From: Thermotogae bacterium
GTDB taxonomy: Bacteria > Thermotogota > Thermotogae > Petrotogales > Petrotogaceae
Reading direction: 5' to 3'
Assembly: GCA_024233675.1 (NCBI GenBank)
Contig: JACKPH010000006.1
Span: 20,126 to 84,125 of the forward strand
DNA length: 64,000 bases
How positions within the stretch are numbered: position 1 is the first letter of the stretch; every line of letters begins with the position of its first letter. Both the position numbers and the translations under genes were made by a program. Below, piece by piece: positions 26,102-35,209 of this stretch. The notes beneath the pieces are model-generated. The model was not told where the DNA came from and made no database searches. It worked only from the letters and a program-made list of their open reading frames with translations.

Positions 26102-26956
26102 TTAAAAACTTCTTCCGGCTCCGCCGCCGCCTGAAGAGCCGCCGCCGAATCCTTTAAAACTTCCTCCTGAGCGTCCCGAACTTCCGGAACCTCTTGAAAT
26201 TTTTGATATAATATAGGCTTTTTCAAAAGTATTTCCGCATCTGGGGCATCTGTAATGTTTTATACCTCTTCCTGAACTGGTATAAGTAGCCCTTTCAATT
26301 ATATTTGTGTTTAAAAGTTTCATTCTTTTTCCGCATGAACGGCATTTTGGAATGCTCAGAAAAGAAGCGAAAAAAGAAAAAATAATAAAAATACCGACCA
26401 TTATAATCCAGAAAAAATCAGAAGAAACGTTAAAACTATTTTCTTCGTAATCTGAAGCTTTAAATTCGCCGGAAATATATTTAGTCATTGCTTCAATTCC
26501 CGAATAAAAAGCATCATAATAATTTTTTGCTTTAAGATTATCATACATATTATCATCTATTATTCTTCCGATTAATCCGTCGGGAAGAACACCTTCAAGT
26601 CCGTAACCGACTTCTATTTCTATTCTGTTTTTTCCGGAAATGTTATCAGATGAAAGTGCCAGTAATATTACAAGGCCGTTATCTTTATCTTTTTTTCCGA
26701 CACCCCATGTATTAAGTATCTCAGTCGCCATTTCCTTAGGGGTTATATCATCGGAAGTATTAATAGTTACAACAGCTATTTCTGATCCGGTTTGCTTTTC
26801 AACTGATGATATAAGAGTATTCAGATCTTTTTCCTGTTTATCTGATAGAACATTTATATAATCATTTACATAATTAATGTATTTCGGAACATTCCAGTCC
26901 GAAAAAACTGTTATAAAAGCTGCAGATAAAAACAAAATCATAATAATTTTTTTCAA
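26102..26956 (-). CDS. TPM-domain (YgcG-like) membrane protein
   Basis: A 284-residue protein: a signal peptide (about 1-18), a TPM domain (about 20-155; YVNDYINVLSD, SEIAVVTINTSDD, IEVGYGLEGVLPDGLIGRI), a membrane helix (about 178-200), a zinc-ribbon-like cytoplasmic segment with two CxxC pairs (CRSCGKRM and CPRCGNTF), and a Gly/Ser-rich tail. TPM proteins are implicated in envelope or photosystem quality control; in bacteria their role is unclear. The start is TTG with GGAGGTGATAT upstream; a better-placed ATG is absent. It is the first gene of the operon with lemA. Confidence 0.85.
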   Translation of the reverse strand: MKKIIMILFLSAAFITVFSDWNVPKYINYVNDYINVLSDKQEKDLNTLISSVEKQTGSEIAVVTINTSDDITPKEMATEILNTWGVGKKDKDNGLVILLALSSDNISGKNRIEIEVGYGLEGVLPDGLIGRIIDDNMYDNLKAKNYYDAFYSGIEAMTKYISGEFKASDYEENSFNVSSDFFWIIMVGIFIIFSFFASFLSIPKCRSCGKRMKLLNTNIIERATYTSSGRGIKHYRCPRCGNTFEKAYIISKISRGSGSSGRSGGSFKGFGGGSSGGGGAGRSF

Positions 26957-27100
26957 AATATCACCTCCGAATAGTATATTATATAATAAAAAATCAAAAA
27001 GAGTAAATAATACAATAAAAAGTAAAAAAACGACAATAAGATGTCATAAAATATGATATAATTTAAATACGACAAAAATTATTTCAATTGGAGGCGGACT

Positions 27101-27955
27101 ATGAAAATAATTAAAAATCTAAGTGAAAATGAAAAATTTATTATAGCTGATAAAGGAACAGAAAGACCTTTTACAGGAAAATACGATAAACATTTTGAAA
27201 AAGGTATATATACATGTAAAAACTGCGGACTACCTCTTTACAGATCAGAGGATAAATTCGATTCAGGCTGCGGATGGCCTTCTTTTGACGATGAAATACC
27301 AGGTGCTGTTTTAAAAACACCTGATAAAGATAATATACGTACGGAAATAACATGTTCTTACTGCGGTGCTCATTTGGGACATGTTTTTGAGGGAGAAAAT
27401 CTTACGGATAAAAATATAAGACATTGTGTAAATTCAGTTTCTATGGATTTTACAGTGAATGAAAATGAAATAAATTATGAAAGAGCTTTTTTTGCGGCCG
27501 GGTGCTTTTGGGGAACAGAGAGTCTTTTTAAAAAAGCCGAAGGTGTTGTAGGAACTGTTGTAGGATACAGCGGAGGTAAAAAAAGTTTTCCGACTTATGA
27601 CATGGTATGCTACGGTTTTACGGGACATGCCGAAACAGTTCAGGTTGTATATGATAAAAGAAAAACTGATTATGAAAAACTTGTAAAATATTTTTTTGAA
27701 CTTCATGATTTTACAGAGATAAACAGGCAGGGACCAGATATAGGACATCAGTACAGAAGTGTTATATTTTATACAGATACTGATCAGAAAGAAACAGCAC
27801 TTAAAATAATTGAAAATCTGAAAGAAAAAAATTATGATGTTGCAACAAAAGTTGAAAAAATGACAGATTTCTGGAAAGCCGAGGAATATCATCAGGACTA
27901 TTATATTAAAACAGGAGGAAAACCTTATTGTCATTATTTAAGGAAAATATTTTAA
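27101..27955 (+). CDS. msrBA: Bifunctional methionine sulfoxide reductase MsrB-MsrA
   Basis: A 284-residue fusion. Residues 1 to about 125 are MsrB, with zinc-binding CKNCG and CSYCG, the motif SGCGWPSFDDEI and the catalytic cysteine in RHCVNSVSMDF. Residues about 130-284 are MsrA, with the catalytic GCFWG, the substrate segment VVGYSGG, and RSVIFYTD. Together they repair both R and S sulfoxides of methionine using thioredoxin. The B-then-A order occurs in several anaerobes. The start follows GGAGGCG. It is transcribed alone. Confidence 0.95.
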   Translation: MKIIKNLSENEKFIIADKGTERPFTGKYDKHFEKGIYTCKNCGLPLYRSEDKFDSGCGWPSFDDEIPGAVLKTPDKDNIRTEITCSYCGAHLGHVFEGENLTDKNIRHCVNSVSMDFTVNENEINYERAFFAAGCFWGTESLFKKAEGVVGTVVGYSGGKKSFPTYDMVCYGFTGHAETVQVVYDKRKTDYEKLVKYFFELHDFTEINRQGPDIGHQYRSVIFYTDTDQKETALKIIENLKEKNYDVATKVEKMTDFWKAEEYHQDYYIKTGGKPYCHYLRKIF

Positions 27956-28062
27956 AAAAATTTATGCTTTTATATTTATTTTTTTCTGAAAAATAAAATA
28001 ATTTATTATTAATAATTTTATGTTATAATGATTTTATAATTTACTGGGTTTTTAATCCGGAG

Positions 28063-29112
28063 GTGTCTTTAATAAAAGAAAAAGATAATATAAAAAGCGT
28101 TATAAAAAACCAAAACTTTGAAAGTATTATGAAATTCCTCTTAAAACTTAATAATCTTTTATTTGAACCTATGAGTTATAATGATTTTCTCAACGAGGTT
28201 CTTGTTCTTGCAGCAAATAATTTTAAAAATATAAATACAGGTTCTATACTTATTTCTGACAGGAAGAATAAATTTAGTTTTGTTGCCGTTTACGGATTTG
28301 AATTTCAGAAGGTAAAAAACATAAAAATAGATTCCGGAAAAACATTTATAGGTGTTTCTAACGGAGGAAAAATAAATAAAACAATTTATGTAAACGATGT
28401 AAAAAAATTTTACAGTGAAAATAATCATATATATAATGAAAGTTTTACCAAAAATCTTGAAATATCAAAAATAGGTTCAACTATAAGTTCTCCTATAGTA
28501 ATAGACGGAAATACTTACGGAATGCTTAATTTTGACTCTTTTGAAAAAAATGCTTTTTCTGAAGAAGATGTTCTTTTTGTAAATTATATTAGAAATCATA
28601 TAGAAATAGCAATAAAAAATAAATTGTATGCTGATGAAATAAGTTATCTTACAAAATTCGACAAACTTACAGATACTTACAACAGAAATTATTTTGAAAA
28701 TATAATTATAAAAAAATATTTTGTCAAAAAGAACTCTTTTGTACTTGTTTATTTTGATATGGACAATCTTAAAGTAACTAATGATATTTTCGGACACCAT
28801 TCCGGAGATATTCTTCTTAAAGCTTTTTCAGAAAAAATAAAAGATATAAAAGATAACGGTGACATAGTATGCCGTCTCGGCGGTGATGAATTTATAGGTA
28901 TATTTTTTAATAAAAATATCGAGATAGTAAGTGAAATAATTGAAAGAGCAAGAAATGAGCTGAGAGAAGAAGTTATAAGGTATAACAATAAAATTCTTAT
29001 TGCCGAATTCAGTTACGGATGTGCATGTTATCCAAATGATTCCGATAATTATGAGCTCCTTGTAAAAATAGCCGATCAGAGAATGTATAAAAATAAAACC
29101 GCACGGAAATAA
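28063..29112 (+). CDS. GAF-GGDEF diguanylate cyclase
   Basis: About 349 residues: a GAF domain (about 30-185; ISDRKNKFSFVAVYGFEF, ISSPIVIDGNTYGMLNFDS) and a GGDEF domain (about 195-345) with the active motif RLGGDEF, which makes cyclic di-GMP. No membrane helix is present, so it senses a cytoplasmic signal. No clear RxxD inhibitory site is seen before GGDEF. The start is uncertain: the GTG at 28063 is part of the ribosome site GGAGGTG itself, and the codon at ideal distance is ATA (28072); the next in-frame ATG lies 22 codons further in. Confidence 0.85.
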   Translation: MSLIKEKDNIKSVIKNQNFESIMKFLLKLNNLLFEPMSYNDFLNEVLVLAANNFKNINTGSILISDRKNKFSFVAVYGFEFQKVKNIKIDSGKTFIGVSNGGKINKTIYVNDVKKFYSENNHIYNESFTKNLEISKIGSTISSPIVIDGNTYGMLNFDSFEKNAFSEEDVLFVNYIRNHIEIAIKNKLYADEISYLTKFDKLTDTYNRNYFENIIIKKYFVKKNSFVLVYFDMDNLKVTNDIFGHHSGDILLKAFSEKIKDIKDNGDIVCRLGGDEFIGIFFNKNIEIVSEIIERARNELREEVIRYNNKILIAEFSYGCACYPNDSDNYELLVKIADQRMYKNKTARK

Positions 29113-29125
29113 TCCGTGCGGTTTT
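29095..29125 (+). terminator. Intrinsic terminator
   Basis: AAAACCGCACGGA, loop AATAA, TCCGTGCGGTTTT: a 13-bp perfect stem that contains the stop codon of the GGDEF gene, followed by ATTTT. Confidence 0.9.
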
Positions 29126-29194
29126 ATTTTGCATCTCGGAAAAACATCAATATAAGTAATTAAAAGCGATTATTTCCTATTTTGAAAGACTTTC

Positions 29195-29265
29195 TTTGTT
29201 TAACAAATTTTTTCAATTATATTTATAAATGATATAATAAAAATGGAATAGTGAAAAAAATTTCA
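29195..29265 (+). promoter_or_regulatory. Promoter and candidate operators of the lysine fermentation operon
   Basis: TTTCAA (29211-29216), a 16-base spacer and TATAAT (29233-29238). Upstream is a palindrome TTTGTT-T-AACAAA (29195-29207). Downstream at 29252-29265 is TGAAA-AAAA-TTTCA, repeated almost exactly at the indolepyruvate oxidoreductase promoter. The first gene starts at 29306. Confidence 0.5.
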
Positions 29266-29305
29266 TTTTTATATTTTTTTTGAAAGAAATGTTAGGGGTG
29301 AGAAA

Positions 29306-29962
29306 ATGGAAATTATCAGTGTTAAAGATGTCACAAAATACATTAATGACGGAGATACTCTTTTAATAGGCGGATTTCTCGGAGTCGGAAGTCCTGATGC
29401 CATAATAAACGAAATTATTGATTCCGGCAAAAAAGATTTTACTGTTGTAGGAAATGACACTTCTTTTGAAACAAACGGAATAGGAAGATTTGTAAAAGAA
29501 AATAAAGTTAAGAAAATTATTGCATCACATATAGGTACAAATCCCGAAACACAGAAACAAATGATTGAAGAAAGTATAGAAGTTGAATTAATTCCACAGG
29601 GAACTCTTGCGGAACAGATAAGAGCAGGGGGAGTAGGACTCGGGGGAATACTTACACCTACCGGACTCGGTACAGTTGTTGAAAAAAATAAAACTATTGT
29701 TGAAGTTGACGGTAAAAAATATTTACTTGAAAAACCTATAAGAGGAAATGTAGCGGTTATAAAAGCAAAAAAAGCTGATAAAGCAGGAAATCTTATTTAT
29801 AGTTTTACAGCAAGAAATTTTAATCCTATTATGGCAATGGCTGCTGATATAGTTATTGCTGAAGTTGAAGAAATAATTGAAACCGGAAAAATAAATCCTG
29901 ATGAAATTCATACTCCCGGTATATTTGTTGATTATATAGTTTTAGGCGGTGATGAAAAATGA
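29306..29962 (+). CDS. atoD: Butyryl-CoA:acetoacetate CoA-transferase, alpha subunit
   Basis: A 218-residue class I CoA-transferase alpha subunit. The glycine-rich GGFLGVGSPDAIINEI (about residues 22-37) and IPQGTLAEQIRAGGVGLGG are conserved blocks of the family, and KADKAGNLIYSFTARNFN follows. In lysine fermentation the enzyme exchanges CoA between butyryl-CoA and acetoacetate. It overlaps the beta subunit by 4 bases (ATGA). The ribosome site is AGGGGTGAG. It is the first gene of the operon running to kamE. Confidence 0.93.
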   Translation: MEIISVKDVTKYINDGDTLLIGGFLGVGSPDAIINEIIDSGKKDFTVVGNDTSFETNGIGRFVKENKVKKIIASHIGTNPETQKQMIEESIEVELIPQGTLAEQIRAGGVGLGGILTPTGLGTVVEKNKTIVEVDGKKYLLEKPIRGNVAVIKAKKADKAGNLIYSFTARNFNPIMAMAADIVIAEVEEIIETGKINPDEIHTPGIFVDYIVLGGDEK

Positions 29963-30609
29963 ATTCAAAAGAACTTATAGCAAGAAGAGTTGCCAAAGAA
30001 CTTAAAAACGGATCACTTGTAAATTTGGGAATAGGTCTTCCTACAATGGTTGCAAATTATATACCTGAAGATATAAATGTTATGTTTCATTCCGAAAACG
30101 GTATTATAGGTATGGGACCTACACCTGAAGAAGGTATGGAAAACAAAGATCTTACTAATGCCGGAAATGGTTTTATAACCTATGTACCGGGAGCGGTATC
30201 ATTTGATTCCGCAATGTCTTTTGCAATTATAAGAGGTGGGCATCTCGATATAACTGTTCTGGGAGGTCTGCAGGTTGATGAAAACGGACAGCTGGCAAAC
30301 TGGATGGTTCCCGGGAAAAAAATTCCCGGAATGGGTGGTGCGATGGATCTTGTTACAGGAGCAAAAAAAGTTATTGTAGCTATGACCCATTTGGCCGGAG
30401 AAAGTTCGAAAATCGTAAAAAAATGTACACTTCCGCTTACTTCACTAAGAAAAGTTGATCTTATAGTTACTGATATGGCGGTTATTGAACCGACAGAAGA
30501 AGGACTTCTGCTTGTTGAAAGAGCTCCGGGCGTAAAAGTTTCTGATATTCTTAAAGCAACGGAAGCTGAACTTATAGTACCGGATTATGTTCCTGAAATG
30601 ATAGTTTAA
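29959..30609 (+). CDS. atoA: Butyryl-CoA:acetoacetate CoA-transferase, beta subunit
   Basis: A 216-residue beta subunit. The catalytic glutamate lies in the SENG motif of MFHSENGIIGMGP (about residues 40-52), with GGHLDITVLGGLQVDENG and DLIVTDMAVIE following. It forms the active enzyme with the alpha subunit encoded just upstream. Acetoacetate released by the Kce step is the natural CoA acceptor, so the enzyme closes the pathway with acetoacetyl-CoA formation and butyrate release. Confidence 0.93.
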   Translation: MNSKELIARRVAKELKNGSLVNLGIGLPTMVANYIPEDINVMFHSENGIIGMGPTPEEGMENKDLTNAGNGFITYVPGAVSFDSAMSFAIIRGGHLDITVLGGLQVDENGQLANWMVPGKKIPGMGGAMDLVTGAKKVIVAMTHLAGESSKIVKKCTLPLTSLRKVDLIVTDMAVIEPTEEGLLLVERAPGVKVSDILKATEAELIVPDYVPEMIV

Positions 30610-30622
30610 TGGAGGTGTTTTT

Positions 30623-31012
30623 ATGGATAAAGTTGTTATAAGATTAAGAATGAGTCAGGCAGATGCTCATTACGGCGGAAATCTTGTTGACGGAGCAAGA
30701 ATGCTTCAGCTTTTCGGTGATGTAGCAACTGAACTTTTAATAAGAAATGACGGAGATGAAGGCCTTTTCAGAGCCTATGACAGTATAGAATTTTTAGCTC
30801 CGGTTTATGCTGGAGATTATATAGAAGCAACAGGTGAAATAACACAGCAGGGAAATAGTTCGAGAAAAATGACTTTTGAGGCAAAAAAAGTTATTATCCC
30901 GAGACCTGATCTGAATGATTCAGCAGCTGATTTTCTTTCTGAACCTGTATTAGTATGCAGAGCTTCAGGAACATGTGTTGTTCCTAAAGATAAACAGAGA
31001 AGGATGAGATAA
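30623..31012 (+). CDS. kal: 3-aminobutyryl-CoA ammonia-lyase
   Basis: A 129-residue hotdog-fold protein. RMSQADAHYGGNLVDGARML and FLAPVYAGDYIEATGEI match the Kal family of lysine fermenters. It removes ammonia from L-3-aminobutyryl-CoA, giving crotonyl-CoA, the substrate of Bcd. The start follows TGGAGGTG. It sits between the CoA-transferase and kce genes, the usual arrangement. Confidence 0.92.
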   Translation: MDKVVIRLRMSQADAHYGGNLVDGARMLQLFGDVATELLIRNDGDEGLFRAYDSIEFLAPVYAGDYIEATGEITQQGNSSRKMTFEAKKVIIPRPDLNDSAADFLSEPVLVCRASGTCVVPKDKQRRMR

Positions 31013-31840
31013 ATGGAGAAACTTATTATTACAGCTGCTATTACCGGTGCTGAAGTAACAAGAAAAGAACAGCCGAATTTACCTCTTACACCTGATGAAA
31101 TTGCAGAAGAAGCCTATAAATGTTATCTTGCAGGTGCATCAGTAGTACATGTTCATGCAAGAGATAAAGATGGAAATCCTACTCAGGATTATAATGTATA
31201 TAAAGAAATAAAAGAAAAAACCGAAAAAAAATGTAATATTATTTTTCAGCCTTCAACCGGAGGAGCCGTATGGCATAAATTTGAAGAAAGAATGCAGCCT
31301 CTTTTGCTCAATCCTGAAATGGCTACACTTTCCGCAGGAACATGTAATTTCGGTGAAGATATTTTTGTAAATTCTTCAGAATTTATGGAAGGATTTGCAG
31401 CTGAAATGACAAAAAGAAATATAAAACCTGAAATAGAAGTTTTTGAGCGCGGTATGATAGATAATGCTCTGAAACTTGTAAAAAAAGGTCTTTTGAAAAT
31501 GCCGCTTCATTTTGATTTTGTTATGGGGGTTCCCGGTGCCATAGGCGGTAATATAGATGATCTTGTTTATCTTGTTTCGCATATTCCTCAGGGATCAACA
31601 TGGACAGTTGCCGGTATAGGAAGAACAGAACTTCCTCTTGCGGTTCATGCTATTCTTATGGGAGGAAATGTAAGAGTTGGATTTGAAGACAATATATATT
31701 ATAAAAAAGGTGAACTTGCCGTTTCAAATGCTCAGCTTGTTGAAAGAATAGTAAGAATTTCAGAAGAACTGGGAAGAGAAGTAGCAACACCTGAGGAAGC
31801 AAGAAAAATACTTGGAATCGGAGGTATAAATAATGATTAA
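31013..31840 (+). CDS. kce: 3-keto-5-aminohexanoate cleavage enzyme
   Basis: A 275-residue TIM-barrel protein of the BKACE family. The zinc ligands HVHARD (about residues 46-51) and the strand FQPSTGG are clear, followed by EVFERGMID and a C-terminal GFEDNIYYKKGELAVSNAQL. It condenses 3-keto-5-aminohexanoate with acetyl-CoA and splits it to acetoacetate and 3-aminobutyryl-CoA. The gene starts right after the kal stop and overlaps kdd by 8 bases. Confidence 0.95.
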   Translation: MEKLIITAAITGAEVTRKEQPNLPLTPDEIAEEAYKCYLAGASVVHVHARDKDGNPTQDYNVYKEIKEKTEKKCNIIFQPSTGGAVWHKFEERMQPLLLNPEMATLSAGTCNFGEDIFVNSSEFMEGFAAEMTKRNIKPEIEVFERGMIDNALKLVKKGLLKMPLHFDFVMGVPGAIGGNIDDLVYLVSHIPQGSTWTVAGIGRTELPLAVHAILMGGNVRVGFEDNIYYKKGELAVSNAQLVERIVRISEELGREVATPEEARKILGIGGINND

Positions 31841-32867
31841 AGGAAACCCTTTCGGAACACACAGAGTAATAGAACCAATCGGATATCTTCCCCAGCCTGC
31901 AAGAAAAATAGACAATAACATGGAAATTTTTTCCAATGAAATTCTTATAGATGTTATAACCCTTAATGTAGATTCTGCAAGTTTTACCCAGATAAAAAAT
32001 GCATGTGAAGGTTCTGAGGAAAAAATAAAAAAAATGATAAACGATATAGTTGATGAGAGAGGTAAACTTCAGAATCCTGTAACAGGTTCAGGAGGAATGC
32101 TTATCGGAAAAGTTCTTAAAATAGGTGATGATTTTCCGGATAAAAATTTAAAAGTAGGAGATAAAATTGCAACTTTAGTTTCTCTTTCACTTACACCTCT
32201 TAAAATAGAAGAAATAAAAAAAGTTAATACAGAAAATGATCAGGTTGATATAAAAGGTAAAGCAATACTTTTTGAAACAGGTTTATATTCGGTATTACCT
32301 GAAGATATACCTGAAAAACTTGCTCTTGCTGTTCTTGATGTTGCCGGAGCTCCTGCTCAGGTAAATAAACTTGTACAGCCCGGAATGACAGTTACAATAA
32401 TAGGCGGCGGCGGAAAATCAGGAGTTCTCTGCTGTTATGAAGCTAAGAAAAATGCCGGAAAAGACGGTAAAGTAATAGTTGTTGAATATTCAAAAGAAAA
32501 TGCCGAAAGAATAAAAAGAATGAATCTTGCCGATGAAGTTTTTGTTATGGATGCCACAAAGCCTGTTGAAGTTTACAACAAAATTTATGAAGCCACAGAA
32601 GGAAAACTATGTGATGTTACTATAAATAATGTAAATGTAGAAGGTACGGAAATGTCTTCAATACTTATAACAAAAGATGAAGGAACTGTTTACTTTTTCT
32701 CTATGGCTACTTCTTTTACAAGAGCAGCGCTCGGTGCTGAAGGTGTCGGAAAAGATATAACTATGATGATAGGTAACGGTTATACAAAAGGTCATGCAGA
32801 CCTAAGTCTTGATATTTTAAGAGAATCAGAAGATATAAGAAAGCTTTTTGAAAAGCTGTATATCTGA
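31833..32867 (+). CDS. kdd: L-erythro-3,5-diaminohexanoate dehydrogenase
   Basis: A 344-residue NAD(P)-dependent dehydrogenase of the MDR-like Kdd family. The N-terminus GTHRVIEPIGYLPQPARKID is characteristic. The nucleotide-binding motif is VTIIGGGGKSGVLCCYEAKK (about residues 187-206). It oxidatively deaminates 3,5-diaminohexanoate to 3-keto-5-aminohexanoate, the substrate of Kce encoded just upstream. The start has GGAGGTATAA in front. The 57-base gap to kamA holds no hairpin. Confidence 0.95.
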   Translation: MIKGNPFGTHRVIEPIGYLPQPARKIDNNMEIFSNEILIDVITLNVDSASFTQIKNACEGSEEKIKKMINDIVDERGKLQNPVTGSGGMLIGKVLKIGDDFPDKNLKVGDKIATLVSLSLTPLKIEEIKKVNTENDQVDIKGKAILFETGLYSVLPEDIPEKLALAVLDVAGAPAQVNKLVQPGMTVTIIGGGGKSGVLCCYEAKKNAGKDGKVIVVEYSKENAERIKRMNLADEVFVMDATKPVEVYNKIYEATEGKLCDVTINNVNVEGTEMSSILITKDEGTVYFFSMATSFTRAALGAEGVGKDITMMIGNGYTKGHADLSLDILRESEDIRKLFEKLYI

Positions 32868-32924
32868 AAAAGGGTTTAATTTTAAAATAATAACCGGATA
32901 ATTTTTATTTTTTGGGAGGATAAT

Positions 32925-34190
32925 ATGAGAGACTATAAAACTATACCGATCTGGAAAGATGTTACACCGGAACAGTGGAATGACTGGAAATGGCAGTTAA
33001 AAAACAGAATAACCGATCTTGAAACACTTAAAAAAGTAATAAATATAACTCCTGAAGAAGAAATGGGAATAAAAGCAACACTTCAGACTTTAAGAATGGC
33101 AATAACCCCTTATTATGCAACACTTATGGATCCTGATGATCCTAAATGTCCTATAAGGAGACAGGCTGTTCCTACAGATAAAGAATTAAAAGTAGATAAA
33201 TGGGATATGCTTGATCCTCTTCATGAAGATTCGGATTCTCCCGTTCCCGGACTTACTCACAGATATCCGGACAGAGTACTTCTTTTAATAACGGATATGT
33301 GTTCAATGTATTGCAGGCACTGTACAAGAAGAAGATTTGCAGGTCATCATGACAGTGCAAGAACAAGAGCCGAAGTAGATGCTGCAATAGAATACATAAG
33401 AGAAACACCTCAGGTAAGAGATGTACTTCTTTCAGGAGGAGATGCACTTTTAGCCGGAATAGATATGCTTGAATATATATTAAAACAACTCAGGGAAATT
33501 CCCCATGTTGAAGTTATAAGAATAGGATCAAGAGTACCTGTAGTTCTTCCTCAGCTTATTACAGATGAATTGGTTGATATGCTTAAAAAATATCATCCTG
33601 TATGGCTTAATACACATTTTAATCATCCTAAGGAAATAACTCCGGAATCATCAAAAGCATGTAAGAAACTTGCAGATGCAGGAGTACCTCTCGGAAATCA
33701 GTCTGTTCTTTTAAAAGGTGTAAATGACAGTCCGTATATTATGATGGAACTTGTTCATCAGCTTGTAAAAATAAGAGTAAGACCTTATTATATATATCAG
33801 TGTGATCTTTCTCAGGGAATAGGACATTTCAGAACATCTATAGGAAAAGGTCTCAGTATAATGGAAAGTCTTATAGGACATACTTCCGGTTTCTGTGTTC
33901 CTACTTTTGTTGTTGATGCTCCCGGCGGTGGCGGAAAAATAAGACTTATGCCGCAGTATAAAATTTCAGAAGCTGACGGAACAGTTGTTTTAAGAAATTA
34001 TGAAGGGGTTATAACTACATATCATGAACCTGTTGATACTTCAACCGATGTTGATGATATTGAATACAGAAAAAAATATCATTTAACAGGTGTTGCTGCA
34101 TTATATGACAGTAAAGAAATAAGTATGGAACCTTCCAAACTTGACAGAAACGAAAGAGTAAGAGAATGGAAGGAAAAACACAGCAAATAG
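32925..34190 (+). CDS. kamA: Lysine 2,3-aminomutase
   Basis: A 421-residue radical SAM enzyme. The [4Fe-4S] motif is CSMYCRHC (about residues 125-132). PLP-binding and substrate blocks include VLLSGGDALL, SRVPVVLPQLI, YYIYQCDLSQGIGHF and VVDAPGGGGKI. It isomerises L-lysine to L-beta-lysine, the first step of the pathway. Length and zinc-binding tail residues fit the clostridial enzyme. The start follows GGGAGGATA. Confidence 0.96.
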   Translation: MRDYKTIPIWKDVTPEQWNDWKWQLKNRITDLETLKKVINITPEEEMGIKATLQTLRMAITPYYATLMDPDDPKCPIRRQAVPTDKELKVDKWDMLDPLHEDSDSPVPGLTHRYPDRVLLLITDMCSMYCRHCTRRRFAGHHDSARTRAEVDAAIEYIRETPQVRDVLLSGGDALLAGIDMLEYILKQLREIPHVEVIRIGSRVPVVLPQLITDELVDMLKKYHPVWLNTHFNHPKEITPESSKACKKLADAGVPLGNQSVLLKGVNDSPYIMMELVHQLVKIRVRPYYIYQCDLSQGIGHFRTSIGKGLSIMESLIGHTSGFCVPTFVVDAPGGGGKIRLMPQYKISEADGTVVLRNYEGVITTYHEPVDTSTDVDDIEYRKKYHLTGVAALYDSKEISMEPSKLDRNERVREWKEKHSK

Positions 34191-34198
34191 GAGATAAT

Positions 34199-35209
34199 AT
34201 GAATTTAGCCGGTGAATTAAAAAAATACAGCAGTATTTCAATAGTCGGAAGTGAAAAAAATACCGGTAAAACCGTTACGCTAAATTATCTTATTAAAATT
34301 TTACACGACAGCAAAATAAATATCGGTGTCACATCTATCGGAATAGACGGAGAATCAACCGATCAGGTGACAAAAACAAAAAAACCTGAAATTATATTAG
34401 GTGAAGGCGATTTTTTTGCAACTTCCGAAAAACATTACAAAAGTAAAAAAATAACATCCGAAATATTTGATATTTCAGATGAAAATACTTCAATAGGAAG
34501 AGTTGTCACAGCAAAAGCAAAAAATAGCGGAAAAGTTATTATTTCAGGCCCTCAGAATAATTTATGGATAAAAAAAACAATAGATAAAATGAAAAAATAC
34601 GGAGCGGATACAGTGCTGGTTGATGGGGCAATTTCAAGATTGTCCCATGCTTCGCCTGCCGTTACAGAAGCTGTTGTTTTTTCAACAGGTGCAGCATTTT
34701 CTTTAAGTGAAAGTGAAATACTGAAAGATACAATTCACAGAATAAATCTGTCCCGTCTCGATAAAGAATATGATTTTAATGATGAAGAAAACGGTGTTTA
34801 TATAAAAACAGATGAAGGAATAATAAAAACAAAAATAAAAAGTCTTCTGATGTATGAAGATATTGACAGATATATAGAAGGAAAAAAAGATGTAAAAATT
34901 TATACTACAGGAGCTGTAACAGACAGTTTTTTAAAACATATGACAGAAAAAAAATATGCGGAAAATCTTACTGTAGTAGCCGATGATTTTACAAAATTTT
35001 TTATTTCACCGCAAATATTTAATCTTTTTTTAAAATCAAAAGGAAAACTCAGAGTTCTTAAAAGTTCTAAAATAATAGCCGTTACGGTAAATCCTGTTTC
35101 ACCTTCCGGTTATACTATAAATACAGAAGGAATAATAAGTAAAATAAACAATATTTTCGGTATTCCTGTTTTTGATGTAATGAAAGAGGTTAGCTCATAT
35201 GAACTATAA
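34199..35209 (+). CDS. kamB: KamB, subunit of the lysine 5,6-aminomutase reactivase
   Basis: About 336 residues. The N-terminus has a nucleotide-binding loop GSEKNTGKTVTLNYL (about residues 18-32). The middle part has ADTVLVDGAISRLSHASPAV. The family is always next to kamA and kamDE and is known as one part of the chaperone-like reactivase that exchanges damaged cobalamin on lysine 5,6-aminomutase. I set the start at 34199, after AGGAGAT and just past the kamA stop; an earlier in-frame ATG at 34166 lies inside kamA without a site. It overlaps kamC by 11 bases. Confidence 0.85.
   Translation: MNLAGELKKYSSISIVGSEKNTGKTVTLNYLIKILHDSKINIGVTSIGIDGESTDQVTKTKKPEIILGEGDFFATSEKHYKSKKITSEIFDISDENTSIGRVVTAKAKNSGKVIISGPQNNLWIKKTIDKMKKYGADTVLVDGAISRLSHASPAVTEAVVFSTGAAFSLSESEILKDTIHRINLSRLDKEYDFNDEENGVYIKTDEGIIKTKIKSLLMYEDIDRYIEGKKDVKIYTTGAVTDSFLKHMTEKKYAENLTVVADDFTKFFISPQIFNLFLKSKGKLRVLKSSKIIAVTVNPVSPSGYTINTEGIISKINNIFGIPVFDVMKEVSSYEL

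Noticed and set aside
27434..27934. Minus-strand frame of 166 codons inside msrBA
   Set aside because: Antisense shadow of the MsrA domain; no start signal and no recognisable domain.
29195..29207. TTTGTTTAACAAA as a Rex box of the lysine operon
   Set aside because: The palindrome is 13 bases with no four-base centre, so it does not fit TTGTTAA-N4-TTAACAA; kept only as part of the promoter entry.
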